64,000 nt of DNA from Anas platyrhynchos (lineage: Eukaryota > Chordata > Aves > Anseriformes > Anatidae): positions 7,871,501 to 7,935,500 of the forward strand of contig NC_092602.1 of assembly GCF_047663525.1 (NCBI RefSeq), read 5' to 3'. Both the position numbers and the translations under genes were made by a program. Below the pieces are notes generated by a model. That model had not been told where the DNA came from. It saw nothing but the letters and a program-made list of their open reading frames with translations, and made no database searches. This document shows positions 1 to 10,260 of this stretch, in pieces (the stretch's first letter is position 1; every line of letters begins with the position of its first letter).

Positions 1-1206
1 TTGCCTTCTGGCTCCTCATTCTACAGCTTAACAAAAATAACTGTGTCTAAGCTATTTCAAGGATGTATTCTTCAACACGGTTTTCATCATCTTCACTTAT
101 CAACTAAGATCTGTGAACGATTTGGGGAAATAGTCAAAATTATTGCAAACCTATTCCAAACATCTGTTGCCTGACTTCTACAGTTTTCTCCAGTCAAGTA
201 CTGTGACTAATGCATCATCATCTTATCTGTTGGTATCATGAAAATTTGGTGACTAAAGAAATAATTTTACTTAGCGTTGCTGTTTTGTGGGCTGTCTTGG
301 CTCGCTTCATTTTGCAGCCGCATTTGCAAAAAGCTGTATGTGTTCAAGCTCTCTGTAAAAAGTCGAGTCTGCTAACTCACAATGGGCATCCAGCACGCAG
401 AGCGTGTGCTTACATGTCCCTCAGCCTTTTAAAATAAACGGCTTTAAATCCTATTATAAAACAACAAACCCTTCTCTCCTTCGATGCAGTACTGGATTTG
501 AGATCATTCCAAACCCAGAAACCTCACCGTTAATGGGATGTTTTGTAGACACTGTCCTTAAAAGAGGTTGGACCCATAGGTCCAGTGAATATGTATGCAA
601 TGTGATTCTGTACTTGCTGTAAAGCTTACAGTTAAGACAAGTGCTCTAGTAACAAGATGACTACATTTTGCTGGACCTTGGAATTCTTTAGTTTATCTAC
701 TATTTCTGCTGTGCTTCCTGTAGAAGACTAATAATGTTCTATACAGGTTTTGAATATATAAGGGTTTATGAATTAGTTTGAGACAAAACAAAGGTAGGTC
801 ACTTCTGCAAAACTTTCCAGTTGCAGTATTTTTGAGTATAGAGAGAAGAAGTTTTCAGGAAGCTTTGACCATCCAGAGCTTCAAGGGGGGGTGATACTTC
901 CACAAAAAAAAAAAAAAAAAAGGGAAACTTGGACTTGAGTTTTGAAGCTTAGCAACTGAGTTGTGGTAAACTGCAACTTCAGGGAGATCCGTGCAGCAGA
1001 GAAGGTACGTGGCACGAGCTTGTGTCATCAATGGTATAAATATGCAGAGTTTGTATCAAACTCTTTCTAAATATTGTCCACTTGGCAGTGGATTAACTCA
1101 AAGTTGAGCCGTAATGGAACTTCAGAAGAAATGGTGGTTCCTGATGCCAGTTCAAACTGGTGCCTCTACCCGAAGATATTAATGGTTTGGTGCTCCTTCT
1201 GTTCAG
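1..1206 (+). other. RNF10: RNF10 intron (left part cut by window edge)
   Basis: I see no exon of RNF10 or of any other gene in this stretch; the short open frames have no recognisable product. The segment ends in a pyrimidine-rich acceptor (cttctgttcag) in front of the first exon visible here. It carries an 18-base A run at 904-921. The RING-finger exons of RNF10 must lie to the left of the window. Confidence 0.7.
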
Positions 1207-1367
1207 ATGACCAGCACAGCCAGTATTCCAAACTGCTTCTGGCATCCAGGGAGCAGGTCCTGCAGTTGGTGATTCTGGAGGAGAAAGCAGCGTTACTAAA
1301 ACAGTATGAGGAGGAAAAACACACCCCGGAGGCATGCTTTATTGAGGCTGCTATCCAGGAACTGAAG
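1207..1367 (+). CDS. RNF10: RNF10 coding exon (first in window)
   Basis: The exon reads [20 protein letters not shown], continuing to IEAAIQELK, a conserved coiled segment of RNF10. It enters at codon position 2 and ends on a complete Lys codon before gtgaga. The acceptor is ttctgttcag. Open frame continues upstream into the intron but loses similarity. Confidence 0.93.
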
Positions 1368-4300
1368 GTGAGAACCTCTTGGGATGTTTTTAGTGATGTT
1401 ATTTTTAACAGCATGTTGAGCATTTATCTTTTGCTGCTTAAGTGGTTGTGTGTGATTATTCTGGTCTCTGTGATGCACGTACTAGCAAGATGGTGATATT
1501 TACTGCCAGAATAGCAGTGTGAACCTTGGAGGAGATTGTAGCCCTTGGGCTCCTGGTATCTGATGTGACATTCAAGATAAAAGAACAGAATGCATTTTAT
1601 TAAATGGTATTCCTCCCAGAAATGTGAAGGAGTTCTCATTTAAAAGGAAGATAGTTTTCCCCTTCAGGTCTAGTAATTCCTGGGATAACTTCTATCAAAC
1701 AAACATAAGCAAATGTAGATAATATTTTTTATAAAGGAGCCTTTGTGTGTCCTGCAGTGGAAGAGGACTGCCCTTCAATGGTCTGTCTTTGTCACAGATG
1801 TATTGTAGATTTATGAAAACCTGATGTATAGAACAAGGCTAAAGATAATTACGGTGATAGTCTCCTGGCTAAAATAGGAGGCTAAAACTTGTTCTCTTTG
1901 TATGACCTGTAGGAGCGAGAAACAGCACTCTCTGCTGACAAGGATAAAAGCAGTGGCATTGCTGGAATTAGTGCAGCTGTGGAAGAATTGGTCCTAGACA
2001 GCTCCAAGACTACAGAGCCTGCAGTTCTCCATGAGAAAAAGGTGGGTAACAGTTGTGTTTGGGCGGATCTCGTTGATGCCTAGGGCTGCCACTTTACGCT
2101 GCAGTGCAGGGTGAACTGATACCAAAGACTTCTGCAGAAATGATCATTTTTGAAAGAGGTGATTGTGGTACTAACTGTATGCCCTCCGTTGTTGTAGTGT
2201 GGCATGGAGTATCTCTCTGCATTCGATGAGGAGCTTGTGGAGCCTTGCTCTGATCAGGCAAGTTCCTTTTTGCCTCCTGTGGAATCAGAAGAGGCAGTGC
2301 TGGATGAAGAGGAAGTACCTGAGGTGGATACCATAGGGGAACCTGATGTGAAAACTACAGAAGAATTAAATCCAGCTGAAACAAGCTACCAAGAATGTAA
2401 AGATACAATTAGCAGTGGACATCATAACAACTCTCCCTTTTACTATTTCTATCAAGGTAAGTGCAATGAAATCCTGGAGTCATGAGGGCAAGGGTGCATC
2501 CTTTGGGATCCTTTTTTGGGGAAGACAATTGTCAGGTCAATAAATTCAGCTACACTCTGTGAAATACAACTTCTAGATTTCTAGAAAGGAGTTTTAGTTT
2601 CATTACTAGTGAGGTGGGGAAAAGAGTATTAGCAATTAACAGACATAGAACAACTAATGATGTCTTGTCCTACAGCGGAGGATGGACAGTGCATGTATCT
2701 TCACCCTGTGAATGTTCGGTGTCTTGTTCGTGAATATGGCAGCTTGGAGAAGAGTCCAGAGAAGATAACTGCAGCTGTAGTGGAGATAGCTGGCTACTCA
2801 ATGACAGAGGTAATTATTTCATCTTCACGTTCTAGTAACTTGATCTTTGCAGCTGGCAGGTGAGATGTTTCTCCTTGATAATGAGAAATAATTACTGTGA
2901 ATGGGTAGGCGTGCTTATCTGTGAAGGACATCTGTGTAAGGTGCAATAGTTGAAGTTAATTTTGATAAGCAGACTGTAGTCTAACTTGCTTTCTTCTACT
3001 AGAAGGTAGGAAGTTTTAGGAGTAAGAGAACTGTAAGCTTAACGTTGGTTTGTTTTTAAGAGTACCTTGAACTAGGCACATCTTCCTGAACCTAAAGGAG
3101 TGTTCTGCAGCATGTCCTCAGCAAACAGCTGCTTCTGAGCATCAAGGATAGAGGTGGGATCTTAGGTAAAATAAGAAGGTGGAAAGTAACTTCAGTGTTT
3201 GAGATAGAGGCATCTCTGAGGCAGTGAAGGTGCTTAAGACACTGAAGCTCTAGAAGAGAGAATGGATCTTGAATTCCTTTGCCTTGGATAAGCTATTGTA
3301 AGAACTGGCATATGCAGTAACAATTACATGTAATTCCTAATTAATTTTTATTAAAGCATGTGTTTGGGTAAGAATGGATGCAGAGATAGAGAATTCTCTT
3401 CAAGTTTGCAAGGAGAAATACGGAACTCACCTTGTTCCCATCAAGTGAAGTGGAAGTTGACAGACAAAAGAATTTAAGTGCAAGGGGCAAATCTAGTCTA
3501 GAGCAAGCACAGGTACACCAGAGGACTGGTATTGTAGAGTTTTATTCCAGTGATGTGAAAAGAGAGGAATAGCAAGAAGATCAATAACTGAACTGGAGTA
3601 ACTTTATCCAGGTATGATTATGGTGTAGTTGGTGGAGGTTTTGGAGCATTTGGTTCTGACTTAAAGCATCGTTCACACTTCAGTAGTTTATAAAATGATT
3701 ATTGTGTTACTATGCTCTTTTTTTTTTTTTTCCCATTTGATGTCATGAAGGGTGAGTGTTGTGTCTGCACAACTATTCATCAGTATGGCACCCTCTAGAC
3801 CTTGTTGCAATGATGTATCTGCTCTTTTTCTTTTTCTTTTTTGTTCTGTTTTAAATCAGGATATAAGACAGCGTCATCGCTACCTATGTCATTTGCCCCT
3901 CACCTGTGAGTTCAGCATTTGTGAACTGGCTCTGAAGCCACCTATCATCTCTAAGGAGACTTTAGAGTTGTTCTCAGGTTGGTACTGCTTTACTAGCCTC
4001 TGTTAGTGGATCTGTGGGGATGAAGTGGGAGCATTTCTCCCTTAATGGCAGAAAAAGGAACATAAGGAGCAGCTTTACTCCTCTTTCGTCAACTGTGTGA
4101 TGACTGTTTAGTCAGAACAACCCCTATTCACTGCTGTAATGACAACAATTACTCAAAGAATAAAAAGACCTGACTGCTTGGAAGAGCATATGTTGTTTTG
4201 TAAGCATGTCTTGTTGCTAATGTGTTATAACTGAACATGATCACAAAGTAAAACATTGCCAAAGTATCGGTGAGGTTCTTTTATATCCGATGTTGTGTGT

Positions 4301-7300
4301 TGCTCCTAGATGACATTGAAAAGAGGAAACGCCTACGGCAGAAGAAAGCTCGTGATGAACGACGACGTGAACGCAGAATTGAGATAGAAGAAAACAAGAA
4401 ACAGGGCAAATGTAAGTCTTGCTGGTTGGTTCCCACTCATCTGTTGCTGAGCTGGTGTCTTTAGCTATAAGGCCTTTAGTTTGTAGTGTGTGCTTAGAGT
4501 GAGATTACAGTGTATTAGGGACAATCTCTGTAGAGTAAAAAATAAAAATAAAAAAAATGCAGTTTTAGGGCATTAAATGATGTTATGCTATTCCTGCATA
4601 GTCAGATATTATGGGAGAGAGACAGCACTCGAGGGCAACACTATTTTTCCTTGGTATAAACAGCTCTCAGGATTCTTGATTTCTGTTTTTATAGTAATCA
4701 CTGTATAGAGTGGAAAGTAAAGAAGGCAAAAAAAAAAATTGCCTGGGAGCTGCTTCCATCCAACAGCAGTGCTTGTACTGGTCTCTAAAATAGCAGATGG
4801 AAAGAAAATTTTTGAGCTGGCATCTCCCTGAATCCTGAAACAAGTTGCATATTGACAGTCTTCCCCCACACTGTGTAGTGCTTTAATTCAAAGCCTCTTT
4901 CTAGATCCAGAGGTCCATATTGCTTTAGAGAATCTGCAGCAGTTTCCTGCATTTACATCTTGCCATGGAGAAACCAGCACTGATCATCAGAGCTTCTGTC
5001 CTTCTCCTCTTGGCAGAAGCCCTGTGTTTCAGACAGGTGAGCATCTGCAAAAAAACTCTTGGTTGTTCTTTGGGGATCTACTACTCAGGTCATCAGACTA
5101 AACTTCCTTAATACTGACCAAAAACAACTCTCCTAGATTGCCTGCAAGATCATACACAGAAGACTGAGACTGTTGAGATTCTGTTTGCTTTTTACTGCTT
5201 CTATTTTAGTGACAGTGCTAGCTGTGTTGTAGTTACCGTACTGTTTCAATCGTTGCTGAGGCAGAAGAGAGGAAAGGGGATGGGACTGGGGAAAGGCAGA
5301 AGAGTGTGTATGCCAGGAAAATACCACTAGCATTTTTTTCTACCTTCTCTATCTTCACCTCATGTTTATTTTACTACAACCATAACTGGTAAGCACTCAG
5401 GTTTTTGTCCAGTTACGCTTTACCACGTTTTATCTTGCAGTTCATTTAAAAAAAATAAAATAGTAGAAGCCATTCTTAATGGGTTCTTCAAAACAAGCAA
5501 ACAAAAGGCACCCCAAAATAATAATGATGATGATGATGATGATAATAATAATAATAAAAATCACCCTGCAAATCTTCCTTAAATAAAAATAGTGAGGAAA
5601 TTCAGGAGTTTCCACTGTGTGATTAATGGATGGAACTGGTAGGATAAATATGGTTAATTACAGAAAATAGGAAAACCTTTTAGTTTTGTTTCATAACTAG
5701 CAGCTGCAGAATAAATGCCTTTGCCAAATGCTGTTGGCTTTAATTAACTGATTATTTTTTTTTCTCTGTAGAGTCTATTCCAACTCCACTGTCACCTGCT
5801 GCCAGCCAGGCCAGCCCGTTGCTCTGTGGGAGCTTAGAAGAAGACTCTCCATTCCCATCCTTTGCCCAGGTAAGCCATGTGACAGAGTAAATCTTGTCAG
5901 AATTACTGGTGTCGTAGTTGGGGTTAGGTCTAAGAGTACAACTGCTTCCTCACAAAAATGATGTGAGATGAAACTTAGAGACAGCATGGAGTTTGAGTGC
6001 TGGAAGGGGCTCCTAGATATTCTTGCCACTCTGGGATATGCAGGATTGTCCTGGTGCCTGGGGTTTAATTGGATCTTACTACTTTTTTTTTTGATAGATG
6101 TTGAGGGTTGGAAAGGCAAAACCAGAAACGTGGCCCAAACCTGCTCCAAAGACAAGAGGTAAGAAAACTTGGTATTGCTGTGTTGGCTTCCTTTCTGTGC
6201 ATCTAAATCTTAAGAAATCTTACAGCTTCACAAGAAACATCTGGAGTGTAGAGAGGCATCTGCACTGCCAAAGTTTTATAAAGCCCTCTCCTTTCCTTTC
6301 TTTCAGATGAGAACACTCTGGCACTCCCTGTGCCAGCAGACAGTGATGGGGAAAGTGACAGCTCTGACCGCACGCCTGTGCCCAGCTTTCAGAATTCCTT
6401 CAGCCAAGCTATCGAGGCAGCCCTCCTGAAGCTGGACAAACCGTCTGCAGCTGAGCATTTGTCAGGTAAGGGAGGGAGCTGGAGGAGCGTGAAAAATTCT
6501 GAAGTAGGAAAAAATTAGTATTTCTCCTTCTGATAGAAGTGAGAGAGGGGATTTGGGGGACCAAAAATCGGCTGCAGAACAGGTCTGAAGAGTATCAGGT
6601 TGTGTTTTATGAGCACCTTGATTTGGGCTTCTGTTAGTGGGCGCTGAGATCTCCCACTAGCAAAGAATCCTATTAGGGCAAAGATGTCTTCTGGTCATCA
6701 TGTTTACCATCTGTGCTGGAACTTAATTTAAGCTTTACCTCAAGGAAATTTAGGTTATATGCTTCAAAGATGCCTAGCCTGCTGAGCAGCTGGACTGCCA
6801 CTGAAATTTGACCAAAATGTCAAGATACTGCTAACTGGAATTTCAGGTTAGAGAGTCGGAAACAAATTGAGAAGAACTGATAAAACTCATTTATAATGCT
6901 TGGTTCTGTTCAGCTTTGGGTTCTCTTTGGAGGCTGCATAGAGTGGTGGAGAACTGGAGGCGAGAGGCAGGGAGTTTCAGTGAGTTTAAGCTCCAGTTGT
7001 AATGTTTTTTGGACATGAATGAAAGCAATATCTATCCGAAAGGCAAACCACTGCATGCTTGCAGTCCTAGAATCTGCCGTTGCAATGGCAGCCTTAGAAT
7101 CAGTTTGGCATGTTTCTAGGTGCACGTAGCTGTGGTAATCTCTTAAGTTTGTCTGCAGTATTTTTTTATAAGCTACTTGTGGTCAGTGAGTTGAGAGGAA
7201 GTATCACAAACTGATAAAGTCATTTAGGAAGGGAAGACCATTTATTGTTTCCTGCGTGACGTTCCTGTTCCATGAGAAAAGTGACAATATCATTTTAATT

Positions 7301-7385
7301 CTTCACAGAGGAAAAGGGAGGCAAGAAAAGAAAGAAACAGAAGCAGAAGCTACTGTTCAGCACCTCTGTTGTTCACACAAAGTGA
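1207..7385 (+). CDS. RNF10: RING finger protein 10, C-terminal part (11 exons, 5' end outside window)
   Basis: The spliced product is the C-terminal 476 residues of RNF10, a RING-type E3 ubiquitin ligase; the human protein is 811 aa. RNF10 is known to ubiquitinate small-subunit ribosomal proteins (uS3, uS5) on stalled ribosomes, and it is also described as a synapse-to-nucleus messenger in neurons. The exons join in frame at 1207-1367, 1913-2041, 2198-2456, 2676-2809, 3860-3977, 4310-4411, 4905-5036, 5772-5869, 6098-6158, 6307-6465 and 7309-7385, all with GT donors and AG acceptors. Landmarks shared with the mammalian protein include [45 protein letters not shown], a strongly basic helix ([19 protein letters not shown]), [16 protein letters not shown] and the lysine-rich end finishing in VVHTK. 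The RING domain is not in this window. The gene is transcribed towards POP5. I am very sure of the identity from remembered human protein sequence. Confidence 0.96.
1368..1912 (+). other. RNF10: RNF10 intron
   Basis: Intron with no exon or repeat that I recognise. Confidence 0.85.
1913..2041 (+). CDS. RNF10: RNF10 coding exon
   Basis: The exon encodes 43 residues beginning [11 protein letters not shown], in phase 0 at both ends (acceptor ctgtag, donor gtgggt). It matches the poorly conserved linker between the IEAAIQELK segment and the EYLSAFDEE segment of mammalian RNF10. No long open frame covers it because its own frame has no ATG. Confidence 0.88.
2198..2456 (+). CDS. RNF10: RNF10 coding exon
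   Basis: The exon begins [12 protein letters not shown] and continues through an acidic Glu/Asp-rich linker to YYFYQ. It ends one base into a codon before gtaagt. The acidic linker is variable in the family, while the two ends are conserved. Confidence 0.94.
2676..2809 (+). CDS. RNF10: RNF10 coding exon
   Basis: After completing the split Ala codon the exon encodes [20 protein letters not shown] and on to IAGYSMTE, one of the most conserved blocks of RNF10. The acceptor is tcctacag and the donor is gtaatt. Confidence 0.96.
2810..3859 (+). other. RNF10: RNF10 intron
   Basis: Intron of about 1 kb. It has a T run near 3718-3732 close to its 3' end and nothing else that I recognise. Confidence 0.85.
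3860..3977 (+). CDS. RNF10: RNF10 coding exon
   Basis: The exon encodes [19 protein letters not shown] through [14 protein letters not shown] and ends one base into a codon. The donor is gttggt, weaker than the consensus gtaagt, but this is the only join that keeps the reading frame into the next exon (F-S-D-D-I-E). Confidence 0.95.
3978..4309 (+). other. RNF10: RNF10 intron
   Basis: Short intron with a weak gttggt donor. Nothing else seen. Confidence 0.85.
4310..4411 (+). CDS. RNF10: RNF10 coding exon (basic helix)
   Basis: The exon encodes [20 protein letters not shown] and on to ENKKQGK, a long Arg/Lys-rich helix that could bind RNA or act as a nuclear localisation signal. The acceptor is ctcctag; the donor gtaagt is preceded by one base of the following Tyr codon. 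Confidence 0.96.
4412..4904 (+). other. RNF10: RNF10 intron
   Basis: Intron with a small A-rich patch near 4540-4560. No gene seen. Confidence 0.85.
4905..5036 (+). CDS. RNF10: RNF10 coding exon
   Basis: The exon encodes [17 protein letters not shown] followed by a Ser/Pro-rich stretch ending FQT. The first block is conserved and the Ser/Pro part is diverged from mammals. The acceptor is tttctag and the donor is gtgagc. Confidence 0.94.
5037..5771 (+). other. RNF10: RNF10 intron
   Basis: Intron containing the ATA/ATG trinucleotide microsatellite listed separately. No gene seen. Confidence 0.85.
5518..5556. repeat. Trinucleotide microsatellite (ATA/ATG)
   Basis: Thirteen consecutive trinucleotides: ATA x2, ATG x6, ATA x5, in an RNF10 intron. 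The compound structure suggests one interrupted ATN array. It is likely polymorphic in length. Confidence 0.93.
5772..5869 (+). CDS. RNF10: RNF10 coding exon
   Basis: The exon encodes [20 protein letters not shown] followed by [13 protein letters not shown] and ends on a complete Gln codon before gtaagc. The [12 protein letters not shown] block is conserved in RNF10 orthologues. Confidence 0.94.
6098..6158 (+). CDS. RNF10: RNF10 coding exon
   Basis: The exon encodes [20 protein letters not shown]; its ATG is an internal Met, as the previous exon ends in phase 0. The acceptor follows a run of T (ttttgatag) and the donor is gtaaga. Confidence 0.93.
6307..6465 (+). CDS. RNF10: RNF10 coding exon
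   Basis: The exon encodes [20 protein letters not shown] and [19 protein letters not shown], ending AEHLS plus one base. The Ser/Asp-rich [10 protein letters not shown] stretch looks like a casein kinase 2 target, which is inference. Confidence 0.95.
6466..7308 (+). other. RNF10: RNF10 last intron
   Basis: Intron between the last two coding exons. No gene or repeat recognised. Confidence 0.85.
7309..7385 (+). CDS. RNF10: RNF10 last coding exon
   Basis: The exon encodes [20 protein letters not shown] then VVHTK and a TGA stop at 7383-7385. The lysine-rich C terminus matches the end of mammalian RNF10. The acceptor is cttcacag. Confidence 0.95.
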
Positions 7386-8498
7386 TTCTGCTATTCAAGA
7401 GAAGTTTCCTCTCCTGGTTTTCTTTTCCTTTTGCTTTGTTTTGCTGCTAATAGTTTAAGTATTTAAATTTGGACAGACTAAACTTGTGTTTCCAGGGCTT
7501 CTAGGGGTTCAGGAGGAAACCATGACAGCGTTATGTTGAAGTAAGATTTCTTTATTCCAACTTACCAAATCGGTTTATACTGAAACAAAGTTTTGAAACA
7601 ACCCAGACACCATTCAGCCAAGGCTTCTAGTCTGTGCCATGTCAATTCTTTTGGCCTAATAAGCAGTATGAAAGTGTTTACATCTGCGTGGCACTGCCAG
7701 CCTGCTGCAGTATTGCCTAAGTGAAGGGGCAGAGAGCCTTTACTTCCCCAGAAGTATTCGTGCGCAGAAGCCCATCTGATTGTGACAGCAGCACTGTTTC
7801 AGTAAAGCTGTTAAACTGCTCTCTTCAGAAACTGGTTTCCTCTGAGCTGGGAATGGGCAGAAGAGCTTCCTGGCTTTAAAGTGTTAGCTGCTATCTGTTC
7901 TTTTTCTAAAGAGCAAGAATTCCTCCTGTTCTCCTGGCTTTCAAAGACTTAAAGCTGAGGTGAGCGTAAAGCAGAACTTGGCTAGTTGGTTTTGAAGTGA
8001 CTCTTGCTGAAATTGTGTATTTCAAAATGCATACTGGCACTAGTGGTAGAAGGAACTCCTGGCTTATTGCAGCTGTTCAACTCTGTTTTAATGTGGGTGA
8101 GTGAGGCTGCTAGTTTGTTTTTTTTTTCTTTTTTGCCAACCATGGCCAACAAATCCTTTGTAGCCAGATCATCTAGGATGAACACTCCACCCTGGGGCTC
8201 TTGGTAGTAACTACACAAATGGTGTTACAACACTGGCTCCTCTTGAAGTGGAAAACCAACTGATAGCTGGAGTCCATAGATATTTTATCCCCTGGCAAGG
8301 AACACAGATGGGTTTTTTGCACTGGGCTAAGGGCCTGTATCTGCTTGGTTCTGGGCTGTGAGTTGATCTGCACTAAGCACCTCGGGTTAGAAACATGCCT
8401 CTTCTGGACCCCTGCCCCCTCTTATTTTGGGTGGTCGCATTCTGCACTGCTTGTGGTTTGATTTAAAGCTAATGAGTTAAGTGGTGTGGATTTTGTTA

Positions 8499-8504
8499 AA
8501 TAAA
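8499..8504 (+). promoter_or_regulatory. RNF10: Poly(A) signal AATAAA, candidate for RNF10
   Basis: A canonical hexamer about 1.1 kb past the stop codon, followed within 30 bases by a GT-rich stretch (taggtgtaatgt) that could serve as the downstream element. Confidence 0.6.
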
Positions 8505-8546
8505 ATGAACTGTAGGTGTAATGTACTAGTCAAGGCCAACAGTTGC

Positions 8547-8552
8547 AATAAA
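8547..8552 (+). promoter_or_regulatory. RNF10: Second poly(A) signal AATAAA, candidate for RNF10
   Basis: A second canonical hexamer 48 bases after the first; either or both may be used. Another hexamer at 9619-9624 could support a longer 3' UTR, but nothing else argues for it. Confidence 0.5.
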
Positions 8553-8560
8553 TCATATGC

Positions 8561-9997
8561 GCACACTTAAAATACTGCAGACTTCTTGAGCTGTAACTTG
8601 ACCTCTTACATCAACATGGAGCGTAATACCACTTTCAGCAACACATTTAAACCTTAGCATCCCGCATTTCCTTTCAGGGAGTTGGTATGAAGCACCACCT
8701 AATTTACAGGGGCAGTTGTTGGGTCTTCTGTTACGTTCAGCCCCACCTGCACCAAGAAGTGAGCTGCCTGCACTCTGAGGTTTTGAGTTGTTCATGTGCT
8801 TCCAGTGAGGAGCAGACTGCTCACTGGCACTGCTGGTGTATTCACTGGGTGTGTCCCTATTTTAAAAAGCTTGTCAATGTATTGATGCTTGATTTCAAAA
8901 CAGTCAGCTGTCTGTTACACAAGTGCTTCCTTAAGGCGTGTGTGCAAGGGAAGCTAGTACCAAGGAGTACACACTTCAAGACACTGTATGCAGCTGTAAA
9001 CTAGAAAGAAGGGGGGTGACGGGAGGTAAAGAATGTCTCTGTTACTATAGGAGAGAGGAAATGCTTGCAAAGCCTTCTTTGAAAGCAGCTTAATTTCACA
9101 CTTGGTCACAATTAACTACACTTGATGGAAAGACAGCACAGCTTGTCAAGAGTGCAAAGAAACTAAGACAAGTGCCTAGAAGTGGTAGCACAGCTTGTTA
9201 ATGCTTCAAACACATAGTGGAAAATGATTGGTGAGGGAATAGAAAGCCACTGAGCAAGAAAGATTCAAGTATGCAGTTAACTGTGTTCACAATGCTGTTG
9301 TTTCCTACTTGTAACAGTATTTTTAAGTCATGGAGCAGGAGTTACTACTTAAGTGTCTAACCATTATCTGTTGTTTATTATTCCTACACCTTTATAGTCA
9401 ACTTTTCTTTGCGGTGGCAAGAGAGAGTAGTTGGAGCTGGTACAACTTGCCTCCACTTCTCGCTAGCACTAGAACAAGGGAAAATCATGCAGGCGAGGAA
9501 CTGTCCCTTCTGCAGGGGCAGTCTCCGAAGGACAGCATCAAGTTGTATCTCGTTTTCCTATGGATTCAAGAGATGCTACCAGCAGTGCTCCTTTCCTGTA
9601 ACTGATTGGTGTAATCTTAATAAATATTTAAGCAGTACTTGTACCTGAGTTTTATAATGGGTTGGACAGATGTGAGCCTTGAAGTTCTACCATGGATTCC
9701 CTGTAGTTTCTACTGCTGTATACACAAGTGGTGCTTCTGTGCCTCAAAACAATGGATATCCTTCTGAACAATGGATGCGCCTGAAGATCAGGTCCAAAAC
9801 TAAAAGATGTTAATGCTCTCTCTGTACTGAAGGAGAAAAAATACATTCCTTGTCGGTGCCAGCTGCCTAAAGCTCGCTTCTACCTCAGCATGAAGATCAC
9901 AGCGAGTTTCTGTGCTCTTTAGTAGTTTTAATTCCTGGAGTAAAACAGACAACCCACTGAAGTGTAACACAATTTAAAAAAAATCAACAAAAAACAT
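8561..9997. other. Intergenic region between the 3' ends of RNF10 and POP5
   Basis: About 1.4 kb between convergent genes. The short open frames have no recognisable product. It contains an AATAAA at 9619-9624 on the plus strand, so part of it may be an extended RNF10 3' UTR. Confidence 0.6.
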
Positions 9998-10003
9998 TTT
10001 ATT
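9998..10003 (-). promoter_or_regulatory. POP5: Poly(A) signal AATAAA of POP5 (minus strand)
   Basis: TTTATT on the plus strand reads AATAAA on the minus strand, about 140 bases past the POP5 stop. A T/GT-rich stretch follows in the transcript direction. This gives POP5 a short 3' UTR. Confidence 0.75.
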
Positions 10004-10144
10004 TTTCAACACCTGGAATGGGGAAATGAAGTCTAAATAGGGACAGGTGCTTTTCCCAGCCCTTGCTTTACTTACAACAGAAAATCATTGGTATCATCAT
10101 GATTACACCTGTACAGAAGAGAGGTGAATAGTAACAAGTAACAT

Positions 10145-10260
10145 TCAGTCTGTCTCTGTGCCGTCATCCTCATCCTCTTCCTCTTCCTCCTCTCCACTGT
10201 GAGACTGCTCTTCTGTAAGGGAACAGCTCAACACCGACTGCCGGATGCGCTGTCTTTCCT
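10145..10260 (-). CDS. POP5: POP5 exon 5 (acidic tail and stop)
   Basis: The exon encodes EERQRIRQSVLSCSLTEEQ then a short Ser/Gly hinge and a Glu/Asp run ending GTETD and TGA (10145-10147). The acceptor is TTCTTGCAG on the minus strand. The Glu run is encoded by mixed GAG and GAA codons. Confidence 0.94.

Larger units (their letters stand above)
7386..8560 (+). other. RNF10: RNF10 3' untranslated region
   Basis: The region follows the RNF10 stop codon with no further coding similarity and reaches two close AATAAA hexamers at 8499 and 8547. A UTR of about 1.1 kb is a reasonable length for this gene. The exact cleavage site is not visible. Confidence 0.7.
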
